Notes under the pieces: model-generated
Databases searched by the model: none
The model's input: the letters and a program-made list of their open reading frames with translations, nothing else
Told to the model about the DNA's origin: nothing
Shown: piece by piece, positions 9,711 through 18,118 of the stretch
How the letters are laid out: every line of letters starts with the position of its first letter
How positions within the stretch are numbered: the first letter of the stretch is position 1
DNA from: Slackia sp.
GTDB taxonomy: Bacteria; Actinomycetota; Coriobacteriia; Coriobacteriales; Eggerthellaceae
NCBI GenBank assembly: GCA_029266945.1
Contig: JARIED010000007.1
Coordinates: 24,925 to 88,924, forward strand
Direction of reading: 5' to 3'
Length of the DNA stretch: 64,000 bases
Translations under genes and position numbers: made by a program

Positions 9711-11315
9711 TCAGGAAAGTCGAGCCATGGCGTTACGTGTGGCGATGCGCCCGAATGCGCCGCATTCGCCGACGTTGCCGCCGCCCTGGTACAGATGGCC
9801 CCAAATCGAGCCGAACTCGCCTGCGGAATACAAGCCGGCGATGGCGTTGCCGTCGGGGTCGCACACTTCGCCCTTTTCGTTGCGGATGGGGCCGCCGTCG
9901 GTGTTGAGTAGCGCAGGCACGCACAGCATTGCATAATACGGAGCCTGGGCGACAGGGGTCAGCGTATCGGCGGGGCGGTAGAATGCCAGGTCTTCGCCGC
10001 GCTCGACGAATTCGTTCCACTGGTTTACCGTTTTCACCAGCTCATCGGCCGGAACCTCGATGAGGGCGGCAAGCTCTTCAAGCGAATCGGCGCGCACGGC
10101 CCAGCCGTCGGCGACGGGGTCTTCCGACTTGTCTTTCGGGCATGCGCCTGCGTCAAGCCCTGCCTGGTCGAAGATAAACCAGCCCTTTTCGGGAAGCGGC
10201 AGATGGGCCATGCCGCCGCCGAACTGCGTGATGCCGTGGCGGTAGCCCACATTGCGCGTGATGTCGGTGCCGGGAAGCGCGTACTTCTTGAAGTTGCTGC
10301 AGCCGTCGAAGTCCTGATAGAACCTGCGTCCATTCACGCCCACGGTAATGCCGTGCTGTTTGGTGGAGAAGGAATATAGGGTGGAAAGGAAGCGCGTGTT
10401 TTCAAGGTTGCGCAGCGAGAGCCAATACGTGGCGCCGCCGTGCATGTGCCAAAAGCCCGCGCCGATTTTCTGGCAGATGCGGTGTCCGTCGCCGGTGTTG
10501 GCCTGGCCGGCATAAGGGTAGCCCTTGACGCCCGTGTAATCCTGAAGCATCTTCTGGTCGTTCTCGAAGCCGCCGGTGCACATAATCACGCCGCCCTTGG
10601 CACGATAACGCTTGCCGTCGGCAACGACGCCGATGACGGCACCTTCGCCGTCGCGGACGAGCGCCTCGATCGGGGTCGACGTTTTGTAATCGATGGTGTC
10701 GCTGTTTTCCTCGACCAGGCCCATCAGGAATTCGTGGATGTGATGCGGATGATCGCCTTCGGTTTTGAACAGGAGATAGCCTACCGTATGACTGTCGGGA
10801 TATTCGGCGTACTCATTGGTCTCTTCGGGTTCGGGGCGGTAGATGTCAAGCCATTCCTCTTTTGCGCCCAGGCCCAAAACCCACTCGAGGTTGTGCATGG
10901 TTTCTTCGACGTAGGCGCGGATGGTCTCCTGCGGCGTACAGTCGCCGATAAGGTGCTCGAGATAGTTAAGGGGGCCTTCAGTCTCCTCGAAATACATCTG
11001 CCATCCTGCGCAGAACGGGCTGTTGCCGTTGGGACGTGCTTCCTTCTCCAGAAGAAGGCACGATGCGCCGTTGCCCTCTTTGGCGACGGTAACGGCTGCG
11101 GTCAGGCCCGCAATGCCGGCGCCCGCGACGATGACATCGTATTCGCCGTCCCAGGAACCCTCTGCCCCGGCATTATCCGAGCTTTTGCCGCTCGGGGCGC
11201 AGCCGACGATTCCAAACGCTGCGGTGCTTGCGAGCGTGATGCCTGCTCCTTTGAGGAAGGAACGACGCGAGGTCTGGATATCGGCGCTGCGCACGCCCGT
11301 GGTGGTTTGAGCCAT
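9711..11315 (-). CDS. Tat-exported FAD-dependent reductase (fumarate reductase-like flavoprotein)
   Basis: FAD_binding_2/flavocytochrome c-type subunit of 534 residues. The N-terminus has a twin-arginine signal, SRRSFLKGAGITLASTAAFG, followed by VGCAP, which could be a lipobox. The FAD site is VAGAGIAGLTAAV, and the C-terminal FAD segment is LYSAGEFGSIWGHLYQGGGN. There is no heme-binding CxxCH region, so electrons must come from a separate carrier. It diverges from a 12-TM LuxR regulator, an arrangement repeated many times in Eggerthellaceae, where such enzymes reduce alkenes or other organic acceptors. The substrate cannot be predicted here. Confidence 0.88.
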   Translation of the reverse strand: MAQTTTGVRSADIQTSRRSFLKGAGITLASTAAFGIVGCAPSGKSSDNAGAEGSWDGEYDVIVAGAGIAGLTAAVTVAKEGNGASCLLLEKEARPNGNSPFCAGWQMYFEETEGPLNYLEHLIGDCTPQETIRAYVEETMHNLEWVLGLGAKEEWLDIYRPEPEETNEYAEYPDSHTVGYLLFKTEGDHPHHIHEFLMGLVEENSDTIDYKTSTPIEALVRDGEGAVIGVVADGKRYRAKGGVIMCTGGFENDQKMLQDYTGVKGYPYAGQANTGDGHRICQKIGAGFWHMHGGATYWLSLRNLENTRFLSTLYSFSTKQHGITVGVNGRRFYQDFDGCSNFKKYALPGTDITRNVGYRHGITQFGGGMAHLPLPEKGWFIFDQAGLDAGACPKDKSEDPVADGWAVRADSLEELAALIEVPADELVKTVNQWNEFVERGEDLAFYRPADTLTPVAQAPYYAMLCVPALLNTDGGPIRNEKGEVCDPDGNAIAGLYSAGEFGSIWGHLYQGGGNVGECGAFGRIATRNAMARLS

Positions 11316-11585
11316 GTCTCCTCCTGTATGGTTTCATTCGATTTGCGGCTCGCTTCCTTTTTCGAATTCCCCGTCGAGCCGTTGGCAACGGTGATACCGA
11401 ACGGCAAGGGGGCGTTCCTCTCCCAGAATGTCCTAATCTGCGCGAAAGCGTGTTTTTCATATCCCCGAAGTGGATGATTTTCAAGAAAACGCCTGGTTGT
11501 ATGCTGGTTAAGGAAGAGGCGGTCGGCTTGTGTCTGCGCGGTGATTTATAATTTACCGAAGGGAGATATGCAGAGGAGGTGCAAC

Positions 11586-13271
11586 GTGGCGAATCGTCTT
11601 CGCGGGTTTTGGGACAAGTGTGTGCAACGGGGGGACGGCGTTCTTGCCTTGCTTGCCATGCTGTCTCTTGTCGCCGTCATCCTTTGGGCAGACATTCTCG
11701 GCCACGGGCTCGGGTTTGAATCTTCTGCCACGGCGGTTCAGGAATTGGGAAACTCGCGCCTCTTCTTTCTTGCCGGCTTTACCTTTGCAGCTTTGGCATC
11801 AATCCTTTTGGCTCCCTATGCCGAAAGGATGAAGGGGCTTCCTTTGCGCTTTACGTTAGCGGCGTCTGAGGCAGGAACGCTTCTTTACGCCGTCTCTCAT
11901 ACTCAGCCGTTTTTGCCGTCTGACGTCGTGGCCATTGCCGGCCTGTTCTGCTGCGGGGTAGGTTATTACGCCACGACGCTTCTTTCCTATTGCGAGCTTG
12001 CGAAGGTGAGACTCCTTCTCGTCGCTATCGGCGTCTTGGCGGCGGCTCTTTTCCTTAAGACGGTGCTCGGATCGTGGCTGAGCGTTTCAGCCCCTCTCGG
12101 GGTTCAAGTGGCTCTTGCGTGCGTGCTTCCGATTGTGTCGTTCGTTTGTCTTGCGGGCATGTCCCGCTTCGGTCCCGCCAGCCTTGATGACTATCGTTCT
12201 CGCAAGCCTCTCAGCAGCGCTGGTGTGTCCGACCTGCTTTTCCTGCTTGTCGCTGTCTCTCTGGTGCTTGCGGCCTTGCGTGGCACGAGTCATCTTGGAT
12301 TATGGGGCGAAGGATACAGCGGGTCGCCCGTCTCCACCATTGCGGGATACGCCACGGTGGGGTTCGCCCTTTCCGTGTTCGCGTATTTCACCTTGGTGCG
12401 CAACAGCAATAATCAGATGCTTGTCCGATTCCAGCCGGCTTTTCTGGTTCTTGCGGCGGGTTTCGTCCTTTACGTTCTGCAGGACAGCTTTCTCACCGAA
12501 TCGGGGCCCTCTCCGCTTTTCGACTGGCTGTATTTGACCATTGAGCTGTTTGGACATTTGCTTTCGGGAACGCTCATCATCACCGCCATTCGCACAACGA
12601 AGCTTGCCGCATGGACATTCCAGGGCGTGAGCGATTCTGCGTTCGGCCTGGTGGCCATCCCTTGGATTTTTCTGGCCCAGGACGCATCGATTGATATCAG
12701 GCCCTTTATGGTGATAGCCATCTTCCTGGTGATGGTGGCAGCGATTAGGCCCATGAGCACGCGTCCCTTCGAGATAGAGCATTCTCTCGATACGGAAGGG
12801 AGCGTGGATTGGGGCCGCGCAGACGAGGGGCTTGCCGAGCCATCTGTTGCTAGCGAAGCTTCGGAGCGTGATGGTGCGTCGTTTTGCGGCAGGAAGAGCG
12901 TGAGCGTGCATCATGCTGTTCTGCCATTGAGTGATAAAACGCGCGGCCATGTTTGCGGTCAGGAAAAAGGAAGCTGGGACGGCCTTTCGTTGGAGGGTGA
13001 TTTTCGTGTCGAGCGCCGCCTTGCGCAATACCGTCGGGAAATCGCGCAGACCCACTGTCTGTCGGCGCGTGAGACCGACGTGTTCATGCTGCTCGCCCAG
13101 GGGCGAAGCCGCCCGTACATTTGCGAGGTGTTGTACTTGTCGGATGGTACGGTGAAAACGCACGTGTCGCATATTTATCGGAAATTCGATGTGCATTCGC
13201 GCCAAGAGCTGCTTGACGCCGTGCAGGGGGAGGTCGTTCGCATGGACGAGCGCGTGATCGGCCGGTCGTGA
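11586..13271 (+). CDS. LuxR-family regulator with 12 transmembrane segments
   Basis: The N-terminal two thirds contain about twelve hydrophobic segments, from GVLALLAMLSLVAVILW to FMVIAIFLVMVAAI. A polar linker follows, then a C-terminal LuxR HTH (LSARETDVFMLLAQGRSRPY ... SDGTVKTHVSHIYRKFDVHS). GTG 11586 is preferred because GAGGAGGT lies 5 bp upstream. An ATG at 11541 would add 15 polar residues. It is divergent from the Tat flavoprotein with about 270 bp between starts, and by analogy with other Eggerthellaceae modules it probably senses a substrate at the membrane and activates that gene. Confidence 0.88.
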   Translation: MANRLRGFWDKCVQRGDGVLALLAMLSLVAVILWADILGHGLGFESSATAVQELGNSRLFFLAGFTFAALASILLAPYAERMKGLPLRFTLAASEAGTLLYAVSHTQPFLPSDVVAIAGLFCCGVGYYATTLLSYCELAKVRLLLVAIGVLAAALFLKTVLGSWLSVSAPLGVQVALACVLPIVSFVCLAGMSRFGPASLDDYRSRKPLSSAGVSDLLFLLVAVSLVLAALRGTSHLGLWGEGYSGSPVSTIAGYATVGFALSVFAYFTLVRNSNNQMLVRFQPAFLVLAAGFVLYVLQDSFLTESGPSPLFDWLYLTIELFGHLLSGTLIITAIRTTKLAAWTFQGVSDSAFGLVAIPWIFLAQDASIDIRPFMVIAIFLVMVAAIRPMSTRPFEIEHSLDTEGSVDWGRADEGLAEPSVASEASERDGASFCGRKSVSVHHAVLPLSDKTRGHVCGQEKGSWDGLSLEGDFRVERRLAQYRREIAQTHCLSARETDVFMLLAQGRSRPYICEVLYLSDGTVKTHVSHIYRKFDVHSRQELLDAVQGEVVRMDERVIGRS

Positions 13272-13315
13272 CATGCGCTTTGCCCGTTCCGAAGCTGCGA
13301 AGTAACACGTAAGAA

Positions 13316-13351
13316 AAAGGAGCCGAACTCTCGAAGACGTTCGGCTCCTTT
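13316..13351 (-). terminator. Terminator between luxR-type gene and telA
   Basis: Perfect 13-bp stem (13316-13328 with 13339-13351, GGAGCCGAAC core). On the minus strand it is followed by TTCTT after a T-rich stem end, so it best serves telA, and it can also stop readthrough from the LuxR gene. Confidence 0.75.
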
Positions 13352-13372
13352 GCAAAGACGCTGTTGCGGCGC

Positions 13373-14554
13373 TTACGGCAGGCGCGGAATCTCGAGCATC
13401 TTCTGCTTGAGTTCGGTTTCCATGCGGCGCATTTCCGCTTCGGCTTCGGCGCGCTTCTGGCGGCCTTCTTGCTGAATCTGCATGACCTCGTCGAAGGTCT
13501 TGATCAGCGTTTCGTTGGTGTTCTTGAGAGTCTCGATATCAACGATGCCACGTTCGGATTCGCGGGCTACTTCGACGGTGGACGTATGCAGCATCTCGGC
13601 GTTTTTCTTCAGCAGGTTGTTTGTCATGTTGGTGACGGCATTCTGGGCGCGCACCGCTTCGGCGGAGTTCGCGATGCCCAGCGCCAGCACCATCTGGCTC
13701 TTCCACAGAGGAATGGTGTTCACGACCGTGGTCTGGATCTTTTCGACCATGGTGACCTCGTTGTTTTGCACCAGACGGATCTGCGGCGCGGTCTGCATGG
13801 CGATCGTGCGCGTGAGGTCCAGGTCGGAAATCTTCTTTTCGAAGCGCGTGCACATGGCCTCGAGGTCCTGAGCTGCCTGGGCGTCTTCGGCGCGGCCGCT
13901 GGCGTAGGCCTTCGCGATGAGCTCCTTCAGCTCGACTTCGCGCACCTGGGCGATCTTCTTCTTGCCTGCCAGGATGTACATGGTCAGCTCTTTGAAATAC
14001 GTCAGGTTGAGCTCGTACATCTTGTCGAGCATCGCCGCGTCCTTCATCAGTTTCATCTGATGGCCCTGCAGCGCCTTCACGATCTTGTCGACGTTGCCTT
14101 CGGCCTTGTCGTAGCGGGCACGCAGCGCCTCGACTTTGTTCGCGCCCTTTTTGAAGAAGCCGAACAGCCCCTTTTCCTCGGTGGCGTCGAAGCTGCGCAG
14201 CTCGGTGACCACGCCGCTGATCAAATCTCCCACTTCCCCGAGGTCTTGGGTGCGCACGTTCGCCAGCGCCGTTTCGCTGAAGTCGGCCATCTTTTTCTGG
14301 GCGCCCGCGCCGTATTGCAGCACGAGGCCGGAATCGCGCACGTCTATCTGCTGCGCGAAGCTGTCGACCATCTGCTTTTCTTCGGCGGTGAGCATGCTAT
14401 CGTCGAGCTGGTTTGCTGCGGCGGGCTGCTCCTCGATCGCCGCCACGGGCTGTGCGGCCACGGCGGGAGCGGGCGCGTCATCGAGGACGGGCGTCAGCGT
14501 GAGCGTGGGGGCGGGCACGTCGTTTGCAAGCGGGTTGTTCACGGTGTCGGTCAT
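13373..14554 (-). CDS. TelA/KlaA toxic-anion resistance family protein
   Basis: PF05816-type protein of 393 residues. A low-complexity Ala/Pro-rich N-terminus is followed by long alpha-helical segments with the family features FGFFKKGANKVEALRARYDK, LLKKNAEML and IQQEGRQKRAEAEAEM. The start at 14554 is set by AAGGAGG 5 bp upstream. The reading frame continues further upstream but without a ribosome site. It follows the XpaC gene by 41 bp and is likely cotranscribed. TelA proteins are tied to tellurite, colicin and cell-envelope stress resistance, but the biochemical role is unclear. No ter gene cluster is present in the window. Confidence 0.87.
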   Translation of the reverse strand: MTDTVNNPLANDVPAPTLTLTPVLDDAPAPAVAAQPVAAIEEQPAAANQLDDSMLTAEEKQMVDSFAQQIDVRDSGLVLQYGAGAQKKMADFSETALANVRTQDLGEVGDLISGVVTELRSFDATEEKGLFGFFKKGANKVEALRARYDKAEGNVDKIVKALQGHQMKLMKDAAMLDKMYELNLTYFKELTMYILAGKKKIAQVREVELKELIAKAYASGRAEDAQAAQDLEAMCTRFEKKISDLDLTRTIAMQTAPQIRLVQNNEVTMVEKIQTTVVNTIPLWKSQMVLALGIANSAEAVRAQNAVTNMTNNLLKKNAEMLHTSTVEVARESERGIVDIETLKNTNETLIKTFDEVMQIQQEGRQKRAEAEAEMRRMETELKQKMLEIPRLP

Positions 14555-14595
14555 GGGGTCCTCCTTGGACGTTCGAACGGCGGTTCGGGCCGTCG

Positions 14596-15786
14596 TTAGG
14601 AAAGCGGCTGTCGGGGCTTCTGCTGGCCGCTTGTCTGGCTTTTGAGCGGGCTGTCGACCAGGCCTTCCTGGGCGAGCACGGTACGCAGCACCGAGATGTC
14701 GGACGAAACGTCCCATGCCATGTCGCGGAAAATCGAGTCGAGCAGTTTTTCGAAGGCCACGCTCAGCGTGTCGAGCGTTGCTTCGATTTCGTGCTTCGAG
14801 GCGGCGATGTTGGGGCCCTGCACGGGCTGCGCGTCAAGGTCGCGGTAGGCGTCGAGCAGCTTCACCGTGGTGGGCAGGTAGTAGTCCATCAGTTTGCTCA
14901 AATCGTCGATAATCTGGGGTTGTTCGGCCGCGCGGTCGAAGATGGTGCGCACCACGTGTTCGATCTGGTCGATTTTCTTCGAGATTTCTTCGCCTTCGAT
15001 CGCGTCGTTGTTCGCGCGGATGCGCGCGATGTAGGCCTCACCGCGCGCCAGCAGCGCCTGGGCTTCTGGCGTCAGGGGCTGCTTCTCGGCGATCGCGGGG
15101 GCCACGCTTTGCGCGAGGTCCTGCTGATGCCTGCGGTGCTGGGCTTCCATCTGCGCTTCGCGGTACTGTTTGTAGGCTTCGCGCGTCATGATGATCATGG
15201 TTTCGGAGTCGTCGAGCGCGGCTTGCTTGAACATGCCTTTCCCGAGCATCTTCTTCACGTTTTTCAGCACCGACTTCGGCGAGCTCGCGGTGCCTGCGGC
15301 CAGCTCGTCGATGGTGCAATGCTCGCGCACGCCGATGGTGTCGCGGTAGTTTTCGAAGTTTTTGACCAGGCGAAGCCTCTTCATGCCCGCGAATATCAGC
15401 GCGCCGCCGCCCGCCGCCGCTATGAGGGGCGCGACCAGAAACAGCGCCTCGCCCGCGAACGACAGGATGCCTGCCACGAGCAGGGATGGCACGGCGATTG
15501 CGGCGCCCCATCCCGCCATGGCGATGCCCGCCGCCCGCGACCCGCCCGTTTTAGCGTAGAGCGTCTGCATGGTGGCTTGCTGCTGCCTGCGCTGCACTTC
15601 TTTCGCATATTCTTCCTGCGCGCGCCGGATGCCGTTGGAGGCTTGCGCCAGGCCTTTGCCGATGTTTTCGGCGGCCGTGCCGATAGAGCGCTCAACGGTT
15701 GCCTGGAGCTCGCGGTAATCCTGCGAAGAGACGGCTTGCTGCACCGCGTCGCGGATCTGGTCGCCGATGTTGTTGGATGCTGCCAT
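14596..15786 (-). CDS. XpaC-like membrane protein (5-bromo-4-chloroindolyl phosphate hydrolysis family)
   Basis: A 396-residue protein with a helical N-terminus (QQAVSSQDYRELQATVERSI), two closely spaced hydrophobic segments (GIAMAGWGAAIAVPSLLVAG and FLVAPLIAAAGGGALIFAG), and a C-terminal XpaC domain with coiled-coil character. GGAAAGG lies 5-6 bp before the ATG. XpaC next to TelA is a recurrent pair in Firmicutes and Actinobacteria. Both may act in envelope stress. The substrate implied by the family name is a reporter, so I do not assign an enzyme activity. Confidence 0.8.
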   Translation of the reverse strand: MAASNNIGDQIRDAVQQAVSSQDYRELQATVERSIGTAAENIGKGLAQASNGIRRAQEEYAKEVQRRQQQATMQTLYAKTGGSRAAGIAMAGWGAAIAVPSLLVAGILSFAGEALFLVAPLIAAAGGGALIFAGMKRLRLVKNFENYRDTIGVREHCTIDELAAGTASSPKSVLKNVKKMLGKGMFKQAALDDSETMIIMTREAYKQYREAQMEAQHRRHQQDLAQSVAPAIAEKQPLTPEAQALLARGEAYIARIRANNDAIEGEEISKKIDQIEHVVRTIFDRAAEQPQIIDDLSKLMDYYLPTTVKLLDAYRDLDAQPVQGPNIAASKHEIEATLDTLSVAFEKLLDSIFRDMAWDVSSDISVLRTVLAQEGLVDSPLKSQTSGQQKPRQPLS

Positions 15787-15909
15787 GGCTGCCTTTCCGA
15801 GGCGCCTTTTCGAGGGAAAGCGCCAGAGTAGGAACCTTGTGTTTCGGCGTCATTCTACCGCAGCGACGTTACGAAACCGCAACGCGCACGCGACGGCACG
15901 GTGTCTGCA

Positions 15910-16986
15910 CTATGGGCTGCAACGGCCGCACGGTTCGTAGCCTTTTTCGATCAGCTCGCTTCGCGTTCCTTCGAAGTCTTCCCTGTTGCTGCTTGCAATG
16001 TCGGCGGCCGACGGGCACGACGGGTCGTGGAATTTTCGGCTGTTGGTGTTGAGCACGTAGGAGGCCTGCACGTCGCCGTTTTGCATCTTGGACGATTCGG
16101 CTTTCGCGGAATTGCCGCCCGAGCTGCGCTTGCCGCCTTCGGAACCTTGATTGATGGCCTTGTTCGAGGTCACTTCGGGCGTTTCGTCGGACATCCAACT
16201 GTCGCCGGTGGCGTAGTCGATTTGGATGCCGGGCTCGACGTTGTAGACGAACACGTTGAAACGCACGGCGCGGCCGCTGTCTTCGACCGAGAGGCCTTCC
16301 ATCTGTACGCCGCGGGCCACCAACTCGTCGCCTTCGTAGACGGGCGTGACGCGGTAGAGCACGTGGTTGCCGGTCTTGCGTACGTAGTCGCCGACCAGCT
16401 CCTCGTAAGGCAGCATGCCTTCGGCGTTCATGGTGCGCGTGCCCGTGATGAGGTTGCGCTCGTTGGCGTCTTCGCCGGCAAGCTGATGGGCGATCAGGTG
16501 GCTGCGGTTATAGAGGGCTTTCTGGTCGATGGTCTCGTAGCGCGCCTGCTTCCAGCCGCTGGGGCGGACGTTGGAGATGTCGCCGCGCGGTTTGTCGGGT
16601 AGTGTCTCGGGGCCCACCAGAGCGAATGCGGTTTCGCATCGTCCCAGGTCGTCCAGGGGACTGTAGTTTTCGAACGGGTCGTCGGCGGCCTCGGGCGCCG
16701 ACTCTTGTTCGGTGAAGCCCGGCTGTCCCCCGTTCACTTCGACCGAAAGCTCGCCGTCGTATGCGGGGAGTTCTTCGATTGTCGCGGCCGCCTGGCCCGA
16801 CGGGGCTTCGACGGGCGCGTTCGAGGCGCTGTCGCATGCGGCCAGCGGCAGCGCGAGCGAGCATGCGAGGGCGAGTGCGGCGAATAGGCGCGCGAAACGG
16901 AGCTTCATGTCGGCGAAGCGGCCGTGCGTGGCGGTTTCGCCGTTTTCGTCATGCGGTCGTGGGGAAAGAAGGGGCGAACGGTGCAC
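15910..16986 (-). CDS. Secreted EndA/NucA-like DNA/RNA non-specific endonuclease lipoprotein
   Basis: From GTG 16986 (AGGAGG 5 bp upstream) the protein has a 26-residue polar leader, a signal peptide and lipobox LPLAAC with Cys51. An internal ATG at 16908 would give a normal-length signal peptide but has no ribosome site. The catalytic core is NRSHLIAHQLAGEDANERN, typical of streptococcal EndA/DNA-entry nucleases, with His as general base and the following Asn in the metal site. The C-terminus carries a small FHxxxC...GYxxCxxC domain also found in the metallo-beta-lactamase gene at 8.2 kb. Probably degrades extracellular DNA at the cell surface. Confidence 0.85.
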   Translation of the reverse strand: MHRSPLLSPRPHDENGETATHGRFADMKLRFARLFAALALACSLALPLAACDSASNAPVEAPSGQAAATIEELPAYDGELSVEVNGGQPGFTEQESAPEAADDPFENYSPLDDLGRCETAFALVGPETLPDKPRGDISNVRPSGWKQARYETIDQKALYNRSHLIAHQLAGEDANERNLITGTRTMNAEGMLPYEELVGDYVRKTGNHVLYRVTPVYEGDELVARGVQMEGLSVEDSGRAVRFNVFVYNVEPGIQIDYATGDSWMSDETPEVTSNKAINQGSEGGKRSSGGNSAKAESSKMQNGDVQASYVLNTNSRKFHDPSCPSAADIASSNREDFEGTRSELIEKGYEPCGRCSP

Positions 16987-17146
16987 GTGGTCCTCCTGGT
17001 TCGATCGGCGGCCGACGGTGAGCGGTCGCTCGGGTTGTACGCAGATGATTTTCGCCAGCGGGCGAACGGTAGGTCGCTATAGCAAGGGCGTCGCGGCGAG
17101 CGGCGGGCTTTGTCGCGAACGGTCGGCCGCGCCGCAGGCCATATTG

Positions 17147-17209
17147 CCGTTCGCCGGCTGTAGGCCGCATGAAGCGCCGGCGCGCTTTCGACTGTTGCCG
17201 GCGAACGGC
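17147..17209 (-). repeat. 13-bp inverted repeat after the HAD gene
   Basis: GCCGTTCGCCGGC at 17147-17159 and GCCGGCGAACGGC at 17197-17209 are perfect inverses 37 bp apart, and the spacer can also fold (GCCGGCGC). It sits directly downstream of the HAD stop without a T-run. A possible transcript-end structure. Confidence 0.4.
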
Positions 17210-17210
17210 G

Positions 17211-17864
17211 TTATGCGAAATCGAGCAGTTCGCGCGGTGTGTCGATCAGCGCGTCGGCGGTTGCGGCAAGGCGTTCGACAGGCTGATAACCCCAGGTCAC
17301 ACCAATACCGAACGCTCCTGCGTTATGAGCGGCCAGCATATCGGTGTCGGCGGAGTCGCCTACGTAGGCCACGCGCTCCGGCGCGACGCCGAGGGTCTTC
17401 GCCACGAGCACCAGCCCCTCGGGATCGGGCTTGCGGGGCACGGGCCCTTCGCCCAACTCGAAGTCCATGAACCCGGGCATGAAGTGCGCCATGACGTCTT
17501 TCACGCCGCCGTCGAACTTGTTGGACAGCACGGCGAGCTTCTTGCCGCGGGCTTTCAGCTCCTCGAGCGTTTCCATCATTCCGGGATAGAGGGCCGTGCG
17601 CGCGTGCCCGCAGGAATCGTAGGCGTTTTTCCAGTAGGCGAGCTCCTCATCGAGCGTTTCTTCGGAAACGTCTTCGGGCACCGCCTGGGAAATGAGCGAG
17701 CGCAGGCCGTTTCCTACCATGGCGAGGATTTCGTCGCGCGTGTGCTCGGGCTGCCCGAAGCGACGCAGGGTCTGGTTGGTGACGCTGACCAGGTCGGGAA
17801 GCGTGTCGAGCAGCGTTCCGTCAAGGTCGAATACGAAGGCGTCGAAGGTTTTGTCGGCGATCAT
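17211..17864 (-). CDS. HAD-family phosphatase, phosphoglycolate phosphatase-like
   Basis: HAD subfamily IA hydrolase of 217 residues. Motif I is FDLDGTLLDT (nucleophile and acid Asp), motif II is LSNKF, motif III is the Lys of RKPDPEG and motif IV is VGDSADTD. A helical cap between motifs I and II resembles Gph and PpaX. ATG 17864 is chosen for CAGGAGGAC upstream. The open frame extends to 17957 without a ribosome site. Probable substrate is phosphoglycolate or a similar small phosphate ester. Context gives no help. Confidence 0.85.
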   Translation of the reverse strand: MIADKTFDAFVFDLDGTLLDTLPDLVSVTNQTLRRFGQPEHTRDEILAMVGNGLRSLISQAVPEDVSEETLDEELAYWKNAYDSCGHARTALYPGMMETLEELKARGKKLAVLSNKFDGGVKDVMAHFMPGFMDFELGEGPVPRKPDPEGLVLVAKTLGVAPERVAYVGDSADTDMLAAHNAGAFGIGVTWGYQPVERLAATADALIDTPRELLDFA

Positions 17865-18118
17865 GACGTCCTCCTGACCGAGGTTTCTCAGTGGTTTCTG
17901 CAGCAAGTATAGGGCGGTTCGCGCCGCCTCTATCCATTTCGCATAGAGGTTTCGCAATGCCGGTCCGCGCCGCCCGCGCCGCGCCCTGCTGATTCCGTGC
18001 TATTTCGTTATTCTGGAGCAATCATACGCGTGCTTTGTCATTATGGAACGGTATGCGAAAGCAGCGTTTCGCCCGCGGCCGGGAAGGCCTGGGCGTGCAT
18101 GATATGAGAGGGGTTTCA

